This document shows, piece after piece, positions 7,391 through 19,174 of a stretch of DNA of 64,000 nucleotides. The notes beneath the pieces are model-generated. The model did no database searches. It was given only the letters and a program-made list of their open reading frames with translations, and was not told the origin of the DNA. How positions within the stretch are numbered: the stretch's first letter is position 1; each line of letters starts with the position of its first letter. The DNA is from an uncultured Bacteroidales bacterium (GTDB lineage: Bacteria; Bacteroidota; Bacteroidia; Bacteroidales; Muribaculaceae), in contig CADAAI010000015.1 in NCBI GenBank assembly GCA_902785925.1, positions 1 to 64,000 of the forward strand. Direction: 5' to 3'. Position numbers and translations under genes: made by a program.

Positions 7391-8266
7391 TTACTGGTTA
7401 GCGATATTTTCTTCAACATAGTTCTTGACCTGTGTCATGAGCCATCGCGGGGTGGAAGTTGCTCCACACACGCCAATGCTGTGCTTGCCCACGAGCCACT
7501 GCGGGTCGATCTCGGTCTCGTTGCTTATCATGTGAGAATTGGGATTGGCGTCGAGACACTCGGCAAAGAGGATCTTGCCGTTACTCGACTTGCTGCCGCA
7601 CACGAAGAGAATGAGCTCGTGACGGCTGGCAAACTGGCGAATCTGGGGTATGCGGTTGGCCACCGAGCGGCAGATGGTGTCGTAGCTCTTGAACTCAACA
7701 TCGGGCGCAATGCGCTTCTTAATTTCCTCGACAATGGCCTTGAATCCCTGTAGCGACTTGGTGGTCTGCGAATAGAGATAGATGTCGCGATTGAAGTCGA
7801 TTTTGTCGATTTCGTCAAGGCTCTCGATGACGAGTGCATTGCCTTGAGTCTGTCCCACCAACCCATTGACCTCGGCATGACCGCGCTTGCCGTAGATTAC
7901 CACTTGCGGCTGGTTGTCGTCGTGGTGAGTGCTGTTGTAGCTCTTGTTGATGCGCCGCTGCAGCTGCAGCACCACTGGGCAGGTGGCGTCGATAATCTCA
8001 ATGTTGTTGCGACGGGCTATCTCATAGGTCTCGGGGGGCTCGCCATGAGCACGCAGCAGTACCTTCACGTCGCGAAGCTCGCGGAGCTGCTCGTGCGTGA
8101 TGGTCTCGAGGCCCTTTTGCTTGAGCCTCTCCACCTCGTTGCTGTTGTGCACAATGTCGCCCAAGCAATAGAGGTGCCCTGTCTTGTCGAGCTCTTCCTC
8201 GGCCTTGGAAATTGCGGTAGTCACACCAAAGCAGAAGCCCGACCCATTGTCAATTTCGATAAACAA
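7391..8266 (-). CDS. ispH: 4-hydroxy-3-methylbut-2-enyl diphosphate reductase
   Basis: 291 residues. IspH catalyses the last step of the MEP isoprenoid pathway, reducing HMBPP to IPP and DMAPP with a [4Fe-4S] cluster in the cytosol. All three cluster cysteines are visible: Cys12 (GSGFCFGV), Cys96 (DATCPVV) and Cys199 (YDTICRSVANR). The substrate-binding LLRAHGEPPE and the FVCGSKSSNGKILF block also fit. The frame begins with TTG; no in-frame ATG lies near the conserved N-terminus, so TTG is the likely start. The upstream 33 bp to cmk are occupied by a dispersed TTAGTT repeat. Pairing with cmk is common in Bacteroidetes. Confidence 0.95.
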   Translation of the reverse strand: MFIEIDNGSGFCFGVTTAISKAEEELDKTGHLYCLGDIVHNSNEVERLKQKGLETITHEQLRELRDVKVLLRAHGEPPETYEIARRNNIEIIDATCPVVLQLQRRINKSYNSTHHDDNQPQVVIYGKRGHAEVNGLVGQTQGNALVIESLDEIDKIDFNRDIYLYSQTTKSLQGFKAIVEEIKKRIAPDVEFKSYDTICRSVANRIPQIRQFASRHELILFVCGSKSSNGKILFAECLDANPNSHMISNETEIDPQWLVGKHSIGVCGATSTPRWLMTQVKNYVEENIANQ

Positions 8267-8277
8267 GAGAGTAAGTT

Positions 8278-8297
8278 CTTAGTTGTTAGTTTTTAGT
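8278..8297. repeat. Dispersed TTAGTTGTTAG-type repeat in the cmk-ispH gap
   Basis: Reads TTAGTTGTTAGTTTTTAGTT, the same family as 206-234 and 320-354. It fills most of the spacer between cmk and the TTG start of ispH. Confidence 0.55.
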
Positions 8298-8299
8298 TA

Positions 8300-8998
8300 C
8301 TATTTTCCTTGTACTTTCTTTAGGTACTCGTTATAGAGCCACTCGTCCTGCTCGGGGATGGTGAGGTTGGAGTTGTCGAGAAGCAACGCATCATCGGCCT
8401 GACGAAGAGGGCTCTCCTTGCGGGTAGTGTCGATACGGTCGCGCTCAATAACGTTGGCCAGCACATCGTCGAAAGTAGTAGTTGTGTCGCCCTTGCTCTG
8501 CAATTCCTTAAAACGACGCTCGGCACGCACCTGAGCCGAAGCTGTGATAAACACTTTGAGCTCGGCATCGGGGAATACCACGGTGCCAATGTCGCGGCCG
8601 TCCATCACGATGCCCTTATCGCGGCCCATTGCCTGTTGCTGCTCAACCATAGCGCGACGCACAAAACCGATGGCCGACACAAGGCTAACCTTGTTGCTCA
8701 CCTCCATGCCGCGAATCTCCTTCTCAACGTTGCGCCCGTTGAGCCAGGTGTCGCTCTTGCCCTCCTCGTTGACCTTGAACGAGATTTCAATCTTGGGCAT
8801 GTGTCGGCGTAAACGAGGCTTGTTGACCTTGTCGCCGTCGATCATCCCCTTCTCGAGGCAGTAGAGAGTAACAGCGCGGTACATTGCGCCAGTGTCGATG
8901 TAGGCATAGCCTATGCGCTTGGCCAGAGCCTTAGCCATCGTGCTCTTGCCGCAAGAAGAGTGCCCATCGATGGCTATAGTAATGCGTTTCTTTGCCAT
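8300..8998 (-). CDS. cmk: Cytidylate kinase
   Basis: 232 residues. Phosphorylates CMP/dCMP to the diphosphate with ATP in the cytosol. Walker A is [11 protein letters not shown] (residues 9-19). It is followed by [14 protein letters not shown] (nucleotide monophosphate pocket), [20 protein letters not shown] near residue 135, and the lid region with RAERR and [13 protein letters not shown], all family hallmarks. First gene of the minus-strand operon that continues with ispH. A -7 element TATCTTTG lies 31 bp upstream. Confidence 0.95.
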   Translation of the reverse strand: MAKKRITIAIDGHSSCGKSTMAKALAKRIGYAYIDTGAMYRAVTLYCLEKGMIDGDKVNKPRLRRHMPKIEISFKVNEEGKSDTWLNGRNVEKEIRGMEVSNKVSLVSAIGFVRRAMVEQQQAMGRDKGIVMDGRDIGTVVFPDAELKVFITASAQVRAERRFKELQSKGDTTTTFDDVLANVIERDRIDTTRKESPLRQADDALLLDNSNLTIPEQDEWLYNEYLKKVQGK

Positions 8999-9028
8999 AA
9001 TATAATCGGTATTAAAAAATCAACTCCA

Positions 9029-9036
9029 CAAAGATA
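9029..9036 (-). promoter_or_regulatory. -7 element of the cmk operon
   Basis: Reverse strand TATCTTTG. A -33 match is poor (nearest candidate with a 24-bp spacer). Confidence 0.45.
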
Positions 9037-9097
9037 ACGTTTTTCGTCCTAAAAAATAGTCAATAGTCTCTATTTTTTTCAAAGTGCACAAAAAAAA

Positions 9098-9127
9098 CTC
9101 TGAAGTTGCTTGTGAGCAACTTCAGAG
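9098..9127 (-). terminator. Terminator of the rpoBC operon
   Basis: Perfect 13-bp stem CTCTGAAGTTGCT / AGCAACTTCAGAG with loop TGTG. On the reverse strand it is followed by a run of seven or more T. It lies about 95 bp past the rpoC stop. A second, looser inverted repeat (TTAACCACAA / TTGTGGTTAA) lies between, at 9178-9214. Confidence 0.9.
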
Positions 9128-9222
9128 CCAATAAAAAATGAAAACAAACAATTTCCTTAAAGGAAATAGATGATGTCTTTAACCACAACCTGCCCAAAAG
9201 CCGATTGTGGTTAATGACTAGT

Positions 9223-12200
9223 TTACATGTTCTCCATCACCTCGGCGTCCTTAATCACGGCAGCACGGTCGAAGTCGTCCTTGTTGCCCACGACGAGGGT
9301 TTGGTATTCACGCAGACCGGTACCAGCAGGGATGAGGTGACCGCAGATCACGTTCTCCTTCATGCCCTCGAGATAGTCGACCTTGCCGCTGATAGCAGCC
9401 TCGTTGAGCACCTTGGTAGTCTCCTGGAAGGAAGCTGCCGAGATAAAGCTCTTGGTCTGCAATGCTGCACGGGTGATACCTTGCAGGATCTGCTCGCTGG
9501 TAGCAGGCACGGCGTCGCGCACCTTAACCTCACGCAAAGCCTTGCGCTTGAGCATCGAGTTGATGTCGCGCAGCTTGCGAGGAGTGATCATCTGACCCTT
9601 ATCGATGTCGAGAGCGTCGCCACAGTCGATGACAATCTTCTTGCCCCAAATGCGGTCGTTCTCATCCATAAAGTCGCGCTTGTCGACGATTTGCTGCTCA
9701 AGGAAGTTGGTGTCGCCTGGATCGATGATGTTAACCTTGCGCATCATCTGGCGCACGATAACCTCAAAGTGCTTATCGTTGATCTTCACACCCTGCAGGC
9801 GGTAAACGTCCTGAACCTCGTTAACGATATAGTCCTGAACGGCTGTTGGGCCCTTGATTCGCAGGATGTCGGCAGGAGTGACAGCACCGTCGGAAAGCGG
9901 TGTACCTGCACGCACTGAGTCGTTCTCAAGCACGAGAATCTGCTTCGACATAGGCACGAGATACTTCTTCTCCTCACCATTCTTGCTGGTGACAACGATC
10001 TCGCGGTTACCACGCTTGATGCGTCCGAAGGTCACTACACCGTCGATCTCGCTAACGATAGCTGGGTTAGACGGGTTGCGTGCCTCAAAGAGCTCAGTAA
10101 CACGTGGCAGACCACCGGTGATATCACCTGCACCACCGCTAGAAGCTCGTGGAATCTTAACGAATACCTCACCAGGAGTGATTTCCTCGCCCTCAACCTT
10201 CATGAGGTGAGCGCCCACTGGCAGCGAGTAAGTCTTGATGGGAGCAGCATCGGGATTGTCGAAGTCCTCGGCAGCCATGAGTTGAGCCTCAGGGATGCGA
10301 GTGTGGTCTTTCGACTCGATTACAATCATCTCACTCTTGTTGGATGTCTCGTCAACCTCGTTGCGATAGGTCACGCCCTCGATAAGGTTCTTGAATCTCA
10401 AGCGACCACCCACCTCGCTGACGATAACAGCGTTGAATGGGTCCCACTCGCAAATCACGTCGCCCTTCTTGAGCATGTCGCCAGGCTTGAAGAATAATTT
10501 CGAGCCATAGACGATGTTGGCGGTAGTAAGCATCATATTAGTGTGAGGATCGACGATGCGCATCTCGGCCATACGACCAATCACAATGTCGTGACCGTCC
10601 TTATCGGCAACAGTGCGGAGCTCGTCAATCTCGAGACGACCATCATACTTCGAAGTCATGTTGCTCACGGCAGCGATGTTGCTAGCAACACCACCGACGT
10701 GGAAGGTACGCAGAGTAAGCTGAGTACCAGGCTCACCAATCGACTGAGCAGCAATCACGCCCACAGCCTCTCCCTTCTGAACCAAGCGGTGGTTAGCCAA
10801 GTTGCGTCCATAGCACTTAGCGCATACACCATGCTTCGACTCGCAGGTGAGGACCGAACGAATCTCAACGCTCTCGATTGGAGAATTGTTGATGCGGTCG
10901 GCAGCAACGTCGCCAATCTCCTCACCAGCCTCGACGATTACCTCGCCAGTAGTGGGGTCAACAACGTCGTGAACCGAAACGCGTCCTACGATGCGCTCTC
11001 CCAGAGTAGCTACCACATCGTCGTTGTTCTTCACCTCGCGGCAAACGAGTCCACGCAGTGTTCCACAGTCCTCCTCGGTGATAATCACGTCGTGGGCCAC
11101 GTCAACAAGACGACGGGTGAGGTAACCTGCATCGGCGGTCTTCAAGGCGGTATCGGCAAGACCCTTACGGGCACCGTGAGTCGAAATAAAGTACTCGAGC
11201 ACCGACAGACCTTCCTTGAAGTTTGCGAGAATTGGGTTCTCGATAATCTGGTGACCACCTTCAACACCACTCTTCTGAGGCTTGGCCATAAGACCACGCA
11301 TACCTGAGAGCTGGCGAATCTGGTCACGCGAACCACGGGCACCTGAGTCGAGCATCATGAACACCGAGTTGAATCCCTGCTTGTCGGCAGTAATCTGCTC
11401 CATCAGGGTGTCGGTGAGTCGGCTGTTTACATGAGTCCAGATATCGATAATCTGGTTGTAACGCTCGTTGTTGGTGATGAATCCCATGTTATAGTTCTGC
11501 ATTACCTCCTCGACTTGGGCATCGCCCTCCTCGATGAGTTTCTGCTTCTCGGGTGGAACAAGCACGTCGTCAAGGTTGAACGACAAGCCACCCTTGAATG
11601 CCATGTAGTAACCCAGGTTCTTGATGTCGTCAAGGAACTTGGCACTGCGTGGCACACCGCAATTACGGATAACCTTGGTGATAATCTTCTTGAGCGATTT
11701 CTTAGAAATAACCTCGTTAACATATCCGAGTTCCTTAGGCACGCTGTTGTTGAAGATAATTCGACCCACCGAAGTGTCTTTAACGATGTGGCGGATGGGG
11801 TTACCATCGGCATCCACGTCGTCGACCATCACCGAGATAATAGCGTTCATCGCAAGTTTACCCTCGTTGAAGGCGATAGTTGCCTCCTCAGGGCCGTAGA
11901 AAGTGAGACCCTCACCCTTGGCGCCTTCGCGCAGCTTGGTGATGTAATAAAGTCCCAGAACCATATCCTGCGATGGAACGGTGATAGGCTCACCATTGGC
12001 GGGGTTGAGGATGTTGTGAGGCATGAGCATAAGCATCTGAGCCTCAACAATAGCCTCGTTGCCCAGAGGCAAGTGAACTGCCATCTGGTCACCGTCGAAG
12101 TCGGCATTAAATGGAGTACAAGCCAGTGGGTGCAGCTGAATTGCCTTACCCTCGATGAGCTTGGGCTGGAATGCCTGAATACCAAGACGGTGCAGTGTTG

Positions 12201-13584
12201 GGGCACGGTTGAGGAGCACAGGATGACCCTTCATCACGTTCTCCAAGATGTCCCAAACGACTGGCTCCTTGCGATCGACAATCTTCTTGGCGCTCTTCAC
12301 CGTTTTAACGATGCCGCGCTCAATGAGCTTGCGAATTACAAATGGCTTGTAGAGCTCGGCGGCCATATCCTTAGGAATACCGCACTCGCCCATCTTGAGC
12401 TCAGGACCTACAACGATAACCGAACGTGCCGAGTAGTCAACACGCTTACCGAGAAGGTTCTGACGGAAACGTCCCTGCTTACCCTTAAGGCTGTCGCTCA
12501 ACGACTTGAGAGGACGGTTGGCATCGCTCTTAACAGCGCTCGACTTGCGAGAGTTGTCGAGGAGCGAGTCGACGGCCTCCTGCAGCATGCGCTTCTCGTT
12601 GCGCAAAATCACCTCGGGAGCCTTAATCTCGATGAGTCGCTTGAGGCGGTTGTTGCGAATGATCACGCGGCGATACAGGTCGTTAAGGTCGCTAGTTGCG
12701 AAGCGGCCACCATCGAGGGGAACGAGAGGACGCAAATCGGGTGGAATGACAGGAATAACCTTGAGAATCATCCACTCGGGGCGGTTCATATTCTTGCTAG
12801 CGCGGAACATCTCAACAACTTGACGACGCTTGAGTGCGTCGGTCTTGCGCTGCTGCGATGTCTCGTTGCTTGCACGGTCACGGAGCTCGTTAGAGAGTTT
12901 GTCAAGGTTGAGCTCGGCAAGGAGGTCGTAGATAGCCTCGGCACCCATCTTGGCAACGAACTTGTTAGGATCGCTGTCGTCGAGATTGCGGTTGCCCTCG
13001 GGCAACTTCTCCTGGATGGCAAGATATTCCTCCTCGCTCAGCAGGTCGTACTTGTGCAGACGGTTAGCCTGGTCACGATCCTTAGTGCTCTCGGCGATGC
13101 CGGGAACCACGTTGAAATTGCCAGTCTGCTCGTCAATAACCACGTTACCTGGGTTGATAACAATGTAACGCTCATAGTAAATAACCGAATCGAGCTTCTT
13201 GGTGGGCAATCCCAGCAAGTAACCAATCTTGTTGGGAAGCGAACGGAAATACCAGATGTGAGCCACAGGCACCACAAGCTGGATGTGACCGCTGCGCTCA
13301 CGGCGCACCTTCTTCTCGGTAACCTCAACACCGCAACGGTCGCACACGATGTTGCGATAGCGGATGCGCTTGTACTTGCCGCAATGGCACTCATAGTCCT
13401 TTACAGGACCGAAGATGCGCTCGCAGAACAAGCCGTCGCGCTCGGGCTTATAAGTACGGTAGTTGATGGTCTCGGGCTTCAGTACCTCGCCCTTTGAGTT
13501 ACCTAGTATGTCGTCGGGAGACGCCAAACCAATGGTAATCTTCGAGAAGCTACTTTTTATCTTATTATCTTTCTTAAAAGCCAT
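9223..13584 (-). CDS. rpoC: RNA polymerase subunit beta'
   Basis: 1453 residues. The N-terminal zinc site is seen as [20 protein letters not shown]. The catalytic Mg motif [12 protein letters not shown] is intact. The second zinc site [16 protein letters not shown] and the following [20 protein letters not shown] (bridge/trigger region) are present. This is the core polymerase subunit that holds the active site. Its length is typical for Bacteroidetes, which lack the large E. coli insertion. It follows rpoB by 36 bp and ends the operon at the terminator 9098-9127. Confidence 0.98.
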   Translation of the reverse strand: MAFKKDNKIKSSFSKITIGLASPDDILGNSKGEVLKPETINYRTYKPERDGLFCERIFGPVKDYECHCGKYKRIRYRNIVCDRCGVEVTEKKVRRERSGHIQLVVPVAHIWYFRSLPNKIGYLLGLPTKKLDSVIYYERYIVINPGNVVIDEQTGNFNVVPGIAESTKDRDQANRLHKYDLLSEEEYLAIQEKLPEGNRNLDDSDPNKFVAKMGAEAIYDLLAELNLDKLSNELRDRASNETSQQRKTDALKRRQVVEMFRASKNMNRPEWMILKVIPVIPPDLRPLVPLDGGRFATSDLNDLYRRVIIRNNRLKRLIEIKAPEVILRNEKRMLQEAVDSLLDNSRKSSAVKSDANRPLKSLSDSLKGKQGRFRQNLLGKRVDYSARSVIVVGPELKMGECGIPKDMAAELYKPFVIRKLIERGIVKTVKSAKKIVDRKEPVVWDILENVMKGHPVLLNRAPTLHRLGIQAFQPKLIEGKAIQLHPLACTPFNADFDGDQMAVHLPLGNEAIVEAQMLMLMPHNILNPANGEPITVPSQDMVLGLYYITKLREGAKGEGLTFYGPEEATIAFNEGKLAMNAIISVMVDDVDADGNPIRHIVKDTSVGRIIFNNSVPKELGYVNEVISKKSLKKIITKVIRNCGVPRSAKFLDDIKNLGYYMAFKGGLSFNLDDVLVPPEKQKLIEEGDAQVEEVMQNYNMGFITNNERYNQIIDIWTHVNSRLTDTLMEQITADKQGFNSVFMMLDSGARGSRDQIRQLSGMRGLMAKPQKSGVEGGHQIIENPILANFKEGLSVLEYFISTHGARKGLADTALKTADAGYLTRRLVDVAHDVIITEEDCGTLRGLVCREVKNNDDVVATLGERIVGRVSVHDVVDPTTGEVIVEAGEEIGDVAADRINNSPIESVEIRSVLTCESKHGVCAKCYGRNLANHRLVQKGEAVGVIAAQSIGEPGTQLTLRTFHVGGVASNIAAVSNMTSKYDGRLEIDELRTVADKDGHDIVIGRMAEMRIVDPHTNMMLTTANIVYGSKLFFKPGDMLKKGDVICEWDPFNAVIVSEVGGRLRFKNLIEGVTYRNEVDETSNKSEMIVIESKDHTRIPEAQLMAAEDFDNPDAAPIKTYSLPVGAHLMKVEGEEITPGEVFVKIPRASSGGAGDITGGLPRVTELFEARNPSNPAIVSEIDGVVTFGRIKRGNREIVVTSKNGEEKKYLVPMSKQILVLENDSVRAGTPLSDGAVTPADILRIKGPTAVQDYIVNEVQDVYRLQGVKINDKHFEVIVRQMMRKVNIIDPGDTNFLEQQIVDKRDFMDENDRIWGKKIVIDCGDALDIDKGQMITPRKLRDINSMLKRKALREVKVRDAVPATSEQILQGITRAALQTKSFISAASFQETTKVLNEAAISGKVDYLEGMKENVICGHLIPAGTGLREYQTLVVGNKDDFDRAAVIKDAEVMENM

Positions 13585-13620
13585 GATAATATTGTATTGA
13601 AACTGATAACGTTAATACTA

Positions 13621-16600
13621 TTAATCGAGTGTTACACTCAAGCACAATCCACGCAACTCATGCAACAGCACGTTGAGAGATTCGGGGATGCCTGGGGTAG
13701 GCATCGAGTCGCCCTTGACAATTGCCTCGTAGGCACGGCTACGTCCAGTGACATCGTCACTCTTGATAGTAAGGATCTCCTGCAGAACGTGGCTAGCGCC
13801 AAACGCCTCAAGAGCCCAAACCTCCATCTCACCAAATCGCTGACCACCAAACTGAGCTTTACCTCCAAGAGGCTGCTGAGTGATGAGCGAGTAAGGACCA
13901 ATGCTACGAGCATGCATCTTATCCTCAACCATGTGGCCAAGTTTGAGCATGTAGGTCACACCCACAGTAGCCTGCTGGTCGAAGCGCTCGCCAGTACCTC
14001 CGTCGTAGAGCCAAGTCTTACCCACTCGTGGCAGGCCAGCCTTGTCGGTCCACTCGTTGAGGTCATCGAGCGAAGCACCATCAAAGATAGGAGTAGCAAA
14101 CTTCACATCGAGCTCACGGCCAGCCCAACCGAGCACGGCCTCGAAAATCTGACCCAAGTTCATGCGCGAAGGCACACCCAGTGGGTTGAGCACGATGTCG
14201 ACAGGAGTACCGTCGGCGAGGAAAGGCATGTCCTCCTGACGCACAACGCGCGAGACAATACCTTTATTACCGTGGCGACCTGCCATCTTATCACCAACAC
14301 CAATCTTGCGCTTCTTGGCAACATAAACCTTTGCCATCTGCATGATACCCGAAGGCAGTTCATCGCCAATCGAGAGGTCGAACTTGCGTCGACGCAACTC
14401 GGCGTCAATACCCTTGCTCTTGCGCAAATAGTTCATCACGCACTCGCGTATCATTTGGTTGATGCGGTCATTATTGGTCCAGCGGCTCAAGCTTACAGAA
14501 TCATAATCGATGTTCTTGAGCACCTCCTGGGTAAATTTAGCACCCTTGGGCACAACCTCGGTGTCGAGGAAGTCCTTAACACCCTGCGACTGCTTGCCGT
14601 CGGTGAGGATGAGCAGTTTCTCAACAAGCCTGTTCTTGAGGTCGGTGAGACGTGCTCCGTACTCGTCGTCGAGTTTCTGTACCTCGGGATCTCCAGCCTT
14701 GCCTTTTCTTGTCTTCTTGACGGCACGTGCAAAGAGACGTGTGTTGATAATCACACCCTTGAGCGAAGGATTGGCCTTGAGCGAAGCGTCTTTCACATCG
14801 CCGGCTTTGTCGCCAAAGATGGCGCGCAGCAGCTTCTCCTCAGGAGTGGGATCGCTCTCACCCTTAGGAGTAATCTTACCGATGAGGATGTCGCCTGGCT
14901 GAACATGAGCACCAATGCGAATGATACCGCGCTCATCGAGGTCCTTGGTAGCGTCCTCGCTCACGTTAGGTATGTCGCTGGTGAGCTCTTCCATGCCTCG
15001 CTTGGTCTCACGCACCTCGAGAGTGTACTCGTCGACGTGAACCGAAGTGAGGATGTCCTCGCGTACCATGCGCTCATTAAGCACGATGGCGTCCTCATAG
15101 TTGTAACCCTTCCAAGGCATATAAGCCACCTTGAGGTTGCGGCCAAGAGCCAACTCACCGTCGCAAGTTGAATAGCCCTCGGTGAGGATGTCGCCCTTCT
15201 CCACGCGCTGACCCACATTGCACACTGGACGCAAGTCGATAGTTGTGCTCTGGTTGGTCTTGCGGAACTTGGGCAAGCGATATTCCTTAACGGGCTCGTC
15301 GAATGTGACGAATGCCTCGTCCTCGGTCTGGTCGTAGCGGATGCGAATCTTGTCGGCGTCGACATACTCGATCACGCCAGCGCCCTCGGCCTGAATTTGA
15401 GTGCGGCTGTCAAATGCCAGACGCGCCTCAATGCCAGTGCCCACGATAGGCGACTCACTGCGCAGCAGTGGCACAGCCTGACGCATCATGTTGGCACCCA
15501 TGAGCGCACGGTTGGCGTCGTCATGCTCCAAGAATGGAATCATAGCGGCAGCAATCGAAGCGATCTGTTGTGGTGACACATCCATGAGCGAAATCTGATC
15601 GGGCGACACTACTGGGAAGTCGGCATCCAAGCGAGCCTTAACCCTAGTCTTCTGGAAAGTTCCATCGTCGTTGAGCGGAGCATTACCCTGAGCGATGATG
15701 TTGCTCTCCTCGCTCTCAGCGGTGAGATAAACAATCTCATCGTTGTTGAGGTTCACCTTAGAGTTCTCAACCTTGCGGTAGGGAGTCTCGATGAAGCCCA
15801 GCTTATTGATTTTGGCATAAATACAGAGAGACGAGATAAGACCAATGTTAGGTCCCTCAGGGGTCTCGATTGGACACAGACGACCATAGTGAGTGTAATG
15901 CACGTCACGAACCTCAAAGCCAGCACGCTCACGCGAAAGACCACCAGGACCGAGTGCGCTCATACGGCGCTTGTGTGTAATCTCGGCCAGAGGATTGGTC
16001 TGATCCATGAACTGCGACAAAGCGTTGGTACCAAAGAAAGTGTTGATAACCGACGATATTGTCTTGGCGTTGATAAGGTCGATGGGAGTGAACACCTCGT
16101 TGTCACGCACATTCATGCGCTCACGAATGGTGCGCGACATGCGTGCCAAGCCTACACCAAACTGGTTGTAGAGCTGCTCTCCCACAGTGCGAACACGGCG
16201 GTTGCTCAAGTGGTCGATATCATCGACATCGGTCTTGCTGTTGATAAGGCCAATAAGATACTTAATGATCTCGATGATGTCTTCCTTGGTGAGAACTCGC
16301 ACCTCATCGGGAGTGACGAGGCCAAGCTTCTTGTTGATGCGGAAACGGCCCACATCGCCTAAGTCGTAGCGCTTCTCGCTGAAGAAGAGGTTGTTGATAA
16401 CCTCACGAGCACTCGCATCATCGGGTGGCTCGGCGTTGCGCAACTGGCGATAGACGAAGTTGATGGCCTCTTTCTCGCTGTTACATGTGTCTTTATTAAG
16501 AGTGTTGAAGATAATTTGATATTCACCTGTATTGATATCTTCCTTGTGCAGCAAGATAGTCTGCACTCCCGAGTCGAGAATCTCCTCGATGTTGTCCTCT

Positions 16601-17430
16601 TCGATAATAGTGTCGCGGTCAAGAACCACGTCATTACGCTCGATAGTTACAACCTCACCGGTATCCTCATCGACGAAGTCCTCATTCCACGACTTGAGAA
16701 CGCGAGCAGCGAGCTTGCGTCCTACTGCGTGCTTGAGGTTGGTCTTATTCACCTTTATCTCCTCGGCAAGTCCAAAGATCTTGATGATGTCGTTATCAGT
16801 CTCAAGACCAATAGAACGCAACAATGTAGTAACCGGCAATTTCTTCTTGCGGTCGATGTAGGCATACATCACATTGTTGATATCGGTGGCAAACTCAATC
16901 CAGCTGCCACGGAAAGGGATGATGCGTGCCGAATAGAGCTTAGTTCCATTGGCATGCACGCTCTGACCAAAGAAAACACCAGGAGAACGGTGCAACTGTG
17001 AAACAATCACACGCTCAGCTCCATTGATAACAAATGTGCCCTTCTCGGTCATGTAAGGTATCGCACCCAGATACACGTCCTGCACAACAGTTGCGAAATC
17101 CTCATGGTCGGGGTCGTCGCAAGAGAGCTTCAACTTAGCCTTGAGGGGAACGCAATAGGTGAGTCCACGGTCGAGGCATTCCTCTACCGTGTAGCGTGGT
17201 GGGTCGATAAAGTAGTCAAGGAATTCAAGTTTAAAGTTGTTGCGAGTGTCCTCGATGGGGAAGTTCTCGCTGAACACTTTATAGAGTCCCTCGTTTTTTC
17301 TTTTCTCTGTGGGAGTATCTAACTGCAGAAAATCTCTGAAAGATTGTAATTGCACCTCAAGAAAATCGGGATAAGGATAAGGATTCTTGACACGTGCAAA
17401 ATTTACGCGATTTGTATTGGAAACTGACAT
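13621..17430 (-). CDS. rpoB: RNA polymerase subunit beta
   Basis: 1269 residues, starting [20 protein letters not shown]. Recognisable blocks: the rifampicin-pocket region [20 protein letters not shown] and [20 protein letters not shown], then [26 protein letters not shown] in the catalytic region, and the C-terminal [18 protein letters not shown]. Core catalytic subunit with RpoC. The residues of the rifampicin cluster look wild type (QFMDQ, HKRR, S). An attenuator-like hairpin lies upstream at 17480-17516, after rplL. Confidence 0.98.
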   Translation of the reverse strand: MSVSNTNRVNFARVKNPYPYPDFLEVQLQSFRDFLQLDTPTEKRKNEGLYKVFSENFPIEDTRNNFKLEFLDYFIDPPRYTVEECLDRGLTYCVPLKAKLKLSCDDPDHEDFATVVQDVYLGAIPYMTEKGTFVINGAERVIVSQLHRSPGVFFGQSVHANGTKLYSARIIPFRGSWIEFATDINNVMYAYIDRKKKLPVTTLLRSIGLETDNDIIKIFGLAEEIKVNKTNLKHAVGRKLAARVLKSWNEDFVDEDTGEVVTIERNDVVLDRDTIIEEDNIEEILDSGVQTILLHKEDINTGEYQIIFNTLNKDTCNSEKEAINFVYRQLRNAEPPDDASAREVINNLFFSEKRYDLGDVGRFRINKKLGLVTPDEVRVLTKEDIIEIIKYLIGLINSKTDVDDIDHLSNRRVRTVGEQLYNQFGVGLARMSRTIRERMNVRDNEVFTPIDLINAKTISSVINTFFGTNALSQFMDQTNPLAEITHKRRMSALGPGGLSRERAGFEVRDVHYTHYGRLCPIETPEGPNIGLISSLCIYAKINKLGFIETPYRKVENSKVNLNNDEIVYLTAESEESNIIAQGNAPLNDDGTFQKTRVKARLDADFPVVSPDQISLMDVSPQQIASIAAAMIPFLEHDDANRALMGANMMRQAVPLLRSESPIVGTGIEARLAFDSRTQIQAEGAGVIEYVDADKIRIRYDQTEDEAFVTFDEPVKEYRLPKFRKTNQSTTIDLRPVCNVGQRVEKGDILTEGYSTCDGELALGRNLKVAYMPWKGYNYEDAIVLNERMVREDILTSVHVDEYTLEVRETKRGMEELTSDIPNVSEDATKDLDERGIIRIGAHVQPGDILIGKITPKGESDPTPEEKLLRAIFGDKAGDVKDASLKANPSLKGVIINTRLFARAVKKTRKGKAGDPEVQKLDDEYGARLTDLKNRLVEKLLILTDGKQSQGVKDFLDTEVVPKGAKFTQEVLKNIDYDSVSLSRWTNNDRINQMIRECVMNYLRKSKGIDAELRRRKFDLSIGDELPSGIMQMAKVYVAKKRKIGVGDKMAGRHGNKGIVSRVVRQEDMPFLADGTPVDIVLNPLGVPSRMNLGQIFEAVLGWAGRELDVKFATPIFDGASLDDLNEWTDKAGLPRVGKTWLYDGGTGERFDQQATVGVTYMLKLGHMVEDKMHARSIGPYSLITQQPLGGKAQFGGQRFGEMEVWALEAFGASHVLQEILTIKSDDVTGRSRAYEAIVKGDSMPTPGIPESLNVLLHELRGLCLSVTLD

Positions 17431-17479
17431 TGAAAAATAAAATTAAGGTGAACTCAAAATAATAAAAAAAGACACAAAA

Positions 17480-17516
17480 AGGTTAAGAATCGACAATCTC
17501 TTGGGATTCTTAACCT
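17480..17516 (-). terminator. Attenuator-like hairpin between rplL and rpoB
   Basis: Reverse strand: 12-bp perfect stem AGGTTAAGAATC / GATTCTTAACCT, 13-nt loop, followed by TTTTTGTG and then TTTTTTT. It stands between rplL and rpoB in one transcription unit. It therefore probably reduces rather than ends transcription, as known for the rplL-rpoB gap in E. coli. Confidence 0.75.
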
Positions 17517-17539
17517 AAATACCTGATTAACAGGTAGTA

Positions 17540-17892
17540 TTATTTCAGTTCAACTTCAGCTCCTTCAGCCTCGAGTTGCTGCTTCAAGCCCTCGGCGTCG
17601 GCCTTAGCAAGACCTTCCTTAACTACACCAGGAGCATTGTCAACGAGAGCCTTAGCGTCCTTCAAGCCAAGACCAGTGAGCTCCTTAACGAGTTTGATAA
17701 CTTTGAGCTTGTTGGCACCAGCAGCCTTAAGCACTACGTCGAAAGAAGACTTCTCCTCCTCGGCAGCAGCACCACCAGCACAGCAGCGGCGGGTTCGATA
17801 CCATACTCATCCTTAAGGATCTGAGCGAGCTCGTTTACTTCCTTAACTGAAAGATTAACTAATTGTTCTGCAAAAGCTTTTAAATCTGCCAT
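17540..17892 (-). pseudogene. rplL: Ribosomal protein L7/L12 with a frameshift in the hinge
   Basis: The N-terminal frame starts at the ATG at 17890-17892 and reads [20 protein letters not shown] through YGIEPAAA. It then runs into [15 protein letters not shown] and stops at 17734-17736. The C-terminal domain ([20 protein letters not shown] to EGAEVELK, stop at 17540) is intact in another frame. Adding one base within the Ala/Gly hinge (plus-strand about 17776-17784) restores [21 protein letters not shown], a normal hinge. L7/L12 forms the ribosomal stalk that recruits elongation factors and is normally single copy. A living cell should have a working copy, so a sequencing or assembly error in the repetitive GCT/GGT hinge is the first explanation. 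I see no slippery heptamer for programmed frameshifting. Confidence 0.85.
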
Positions 17893-17918
17893 TTTTGTAT
17901 GATTTAATTGAATTGTTA

Positions 17919-18443
17919 TTAATTTTCTTTATTTGATAATGTTTCCAGGATTCCGTGCAGCTTATTGCCACCACTCTGCAGAGCGCTGATAACGTTCTTC
18001 GCAGGCGACTGCAGCAATGCCACAACGTCGGCGATGAGCTCGTTCTTGCTCTTGATAGTTGCAAGTGCTTCGAGTTGATCGGCGCCAACATAGGCGGTCT
18101 CCTCAACAAAAGCAGCCTTCAATGCAGGAAGTGTCTCTTTCTTCTGGCGGAAACTCTTGATAAGTTTTGCTGGCGCATTACCTGTGTTGCTAAGCATCAA
18201 GGTAGTTGGTCCAGCAAGTGATCCATAAAGGCCACTGTAGTCAACGTCGGACTGCTCCATAGCCTTCTTGAGCAGGGTGTTCTTAACAACGACCATCTTA
18301 ACGTCGTTCTTGAAAGCTGCACGACGCAGCTCTACAGTCTTCTCGGCGTTGAGAGCGGTAGTCTCGGTCAAGTACACACAACTATATTCAGCAAGAATAT
18401 TCTTTATTGCTTCAATCTGTTTTGCTTTATCTTCCTTTCTCAT
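17919..18443 (-). CDS. rplJ: Ribosomal protein L10
   Basis: 174 residues, starting [17 protein letters not shown]. The N-terminal domain ([32 protein letters not shown]) and the [13 protein letters not shown] segment are standard. The C-terminal helix ([20 protein letters not shown]) is the platform for L7/L12 dimers. Base of the ribosomal stalk and autogenous regulator of rplJL in other bacteria. It lies 26 bp ahead of rplL. Confidence 0.95.
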   Translation of the reverse strand: MRKEDKAKQIEAIKNILAEYSCVYLTETTALNAEKTVELRRAAFKNDVKMVVVKNTLLKKAMEQSDVDYSGLYGSLAGPTTLMLSNTGNAPAKLIKSFRQKKETLPALKAAFVEETAYVGADQLEALATIKSKNELIADVVALLQSPAKNVISALQSGGNKLHGILETLSNKEN

Positions 18444-18463
18444 TTTCTTTTCCGTTTTTAAAA

Positions 18464-19159
18464 TTAAGCATCAATCGACTTAACATCGATCTTGATACCA
18501 GGACTCATTGTACTTGAAAGATAAATGCTCTTCAGATAGGTACCCTTCGCGGTGTTAGGTTTGAGCTTAATAAGGGTGTTGATGAACGCCTGCGCGTTCT
18601 CCTTAATCTGCTCTGGGGTAAATGACATGCGACCAATAGATGTGTGCACGATACCCTTTTTATCAACCTTGAAGTCAATCTTACCCTGCTTAACCTCCTT
18701 AACGGCCTTAGCCACGTCGGGGGTTACAGTGCCACTCTTGGGGTTAGGCATGAGGCCACGAGGACCGAGGATGCGACCAAGAGGACCAAGCTTGCCCATG
18801 CACTGTGGCTGAGTGATGATAACATCAACATCGGTCCAGCCACCTTTGATCTTGTCGATATACTCGTCAAGACCTACATAGTCGGCTCCAGCCTCTTTGG
18901 CTGCTGCCTCAGCGTCGGCAGTACACATAACGAGCACGCGAACAGTTTTGCCAGTGCCATTAGGCAGCGACACAACGCCACGCACGTTCTGGTCGGCCTT
19001 ACGAGGGTCAACACCAAGACGTACATCGATATCGGCCGAGGCGTCAAACTTAGTGTAGGTAATTTCCTTCAACAAAGCAGCTGCCTCTAAAAGGGTGTAA
19101 CTCTTCCCGGCTTCAATCTTCTCTTTTGCTAACTTGTGATTTTTTGTAAGTTTACTCAT
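18464..19159 (-). CDS. rplA: Ribosomal protein L1
   Basis: 231 residues. Conserved blocks [20 protein letters not shown] and [20 protein letters not shown] in the first domain, and [15 protein letters not shown] in the second. Binds 23S rRNA at the L1 stalk and helps release the E-site tRNA. In other bacteria it represses its own operon by binding the rplK leader. Spaced 15 bp from rplK and 20 bp from rplJ. Confidence 0.97.
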   Translation of the reverse strand: MSKLTKNHKLAKEKIEAGKSYTLLEAAALLKEITYTKFDASADIDVRLGVDPRKADQNVRGVVSLPNGTGKTVRVLVMCTADAEAAAKEAGADYVGLDEYIDKIKGGWTDVDVIITQPQCMGKLGPLGRILGPRGLMPNPKSGTVTPDVAKAVKEVKQGKIDFKVDKKGIVHTSIGRMSFTPEQIKENAQAFINTLIKLKPNTAKGTYLKSIYLSSTMSPGIKIDVKSIDA

Positions 19160-19174
19160 AGTTCAATTGAAGTT

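Noticed and set aside
11431..13497. Very long plus-strand open frame (688 codons) opposite rpoC
   Set aside because: It is the antisense frame of rpoC, kept open by its codon bias; leucine/valine-rich with no domain. The same holds for the long frames opposite rpoB (13597-15171) and tuf (20746-21810).
17762..17795. Programmed -1 frameshifting in rplL
   Set aside because: No XXXYYYZ slippery heptamer and no strong downstream structure seen; a one-base error or deletion in a repetitive hinge is simpler. Kept open only as an item to test.
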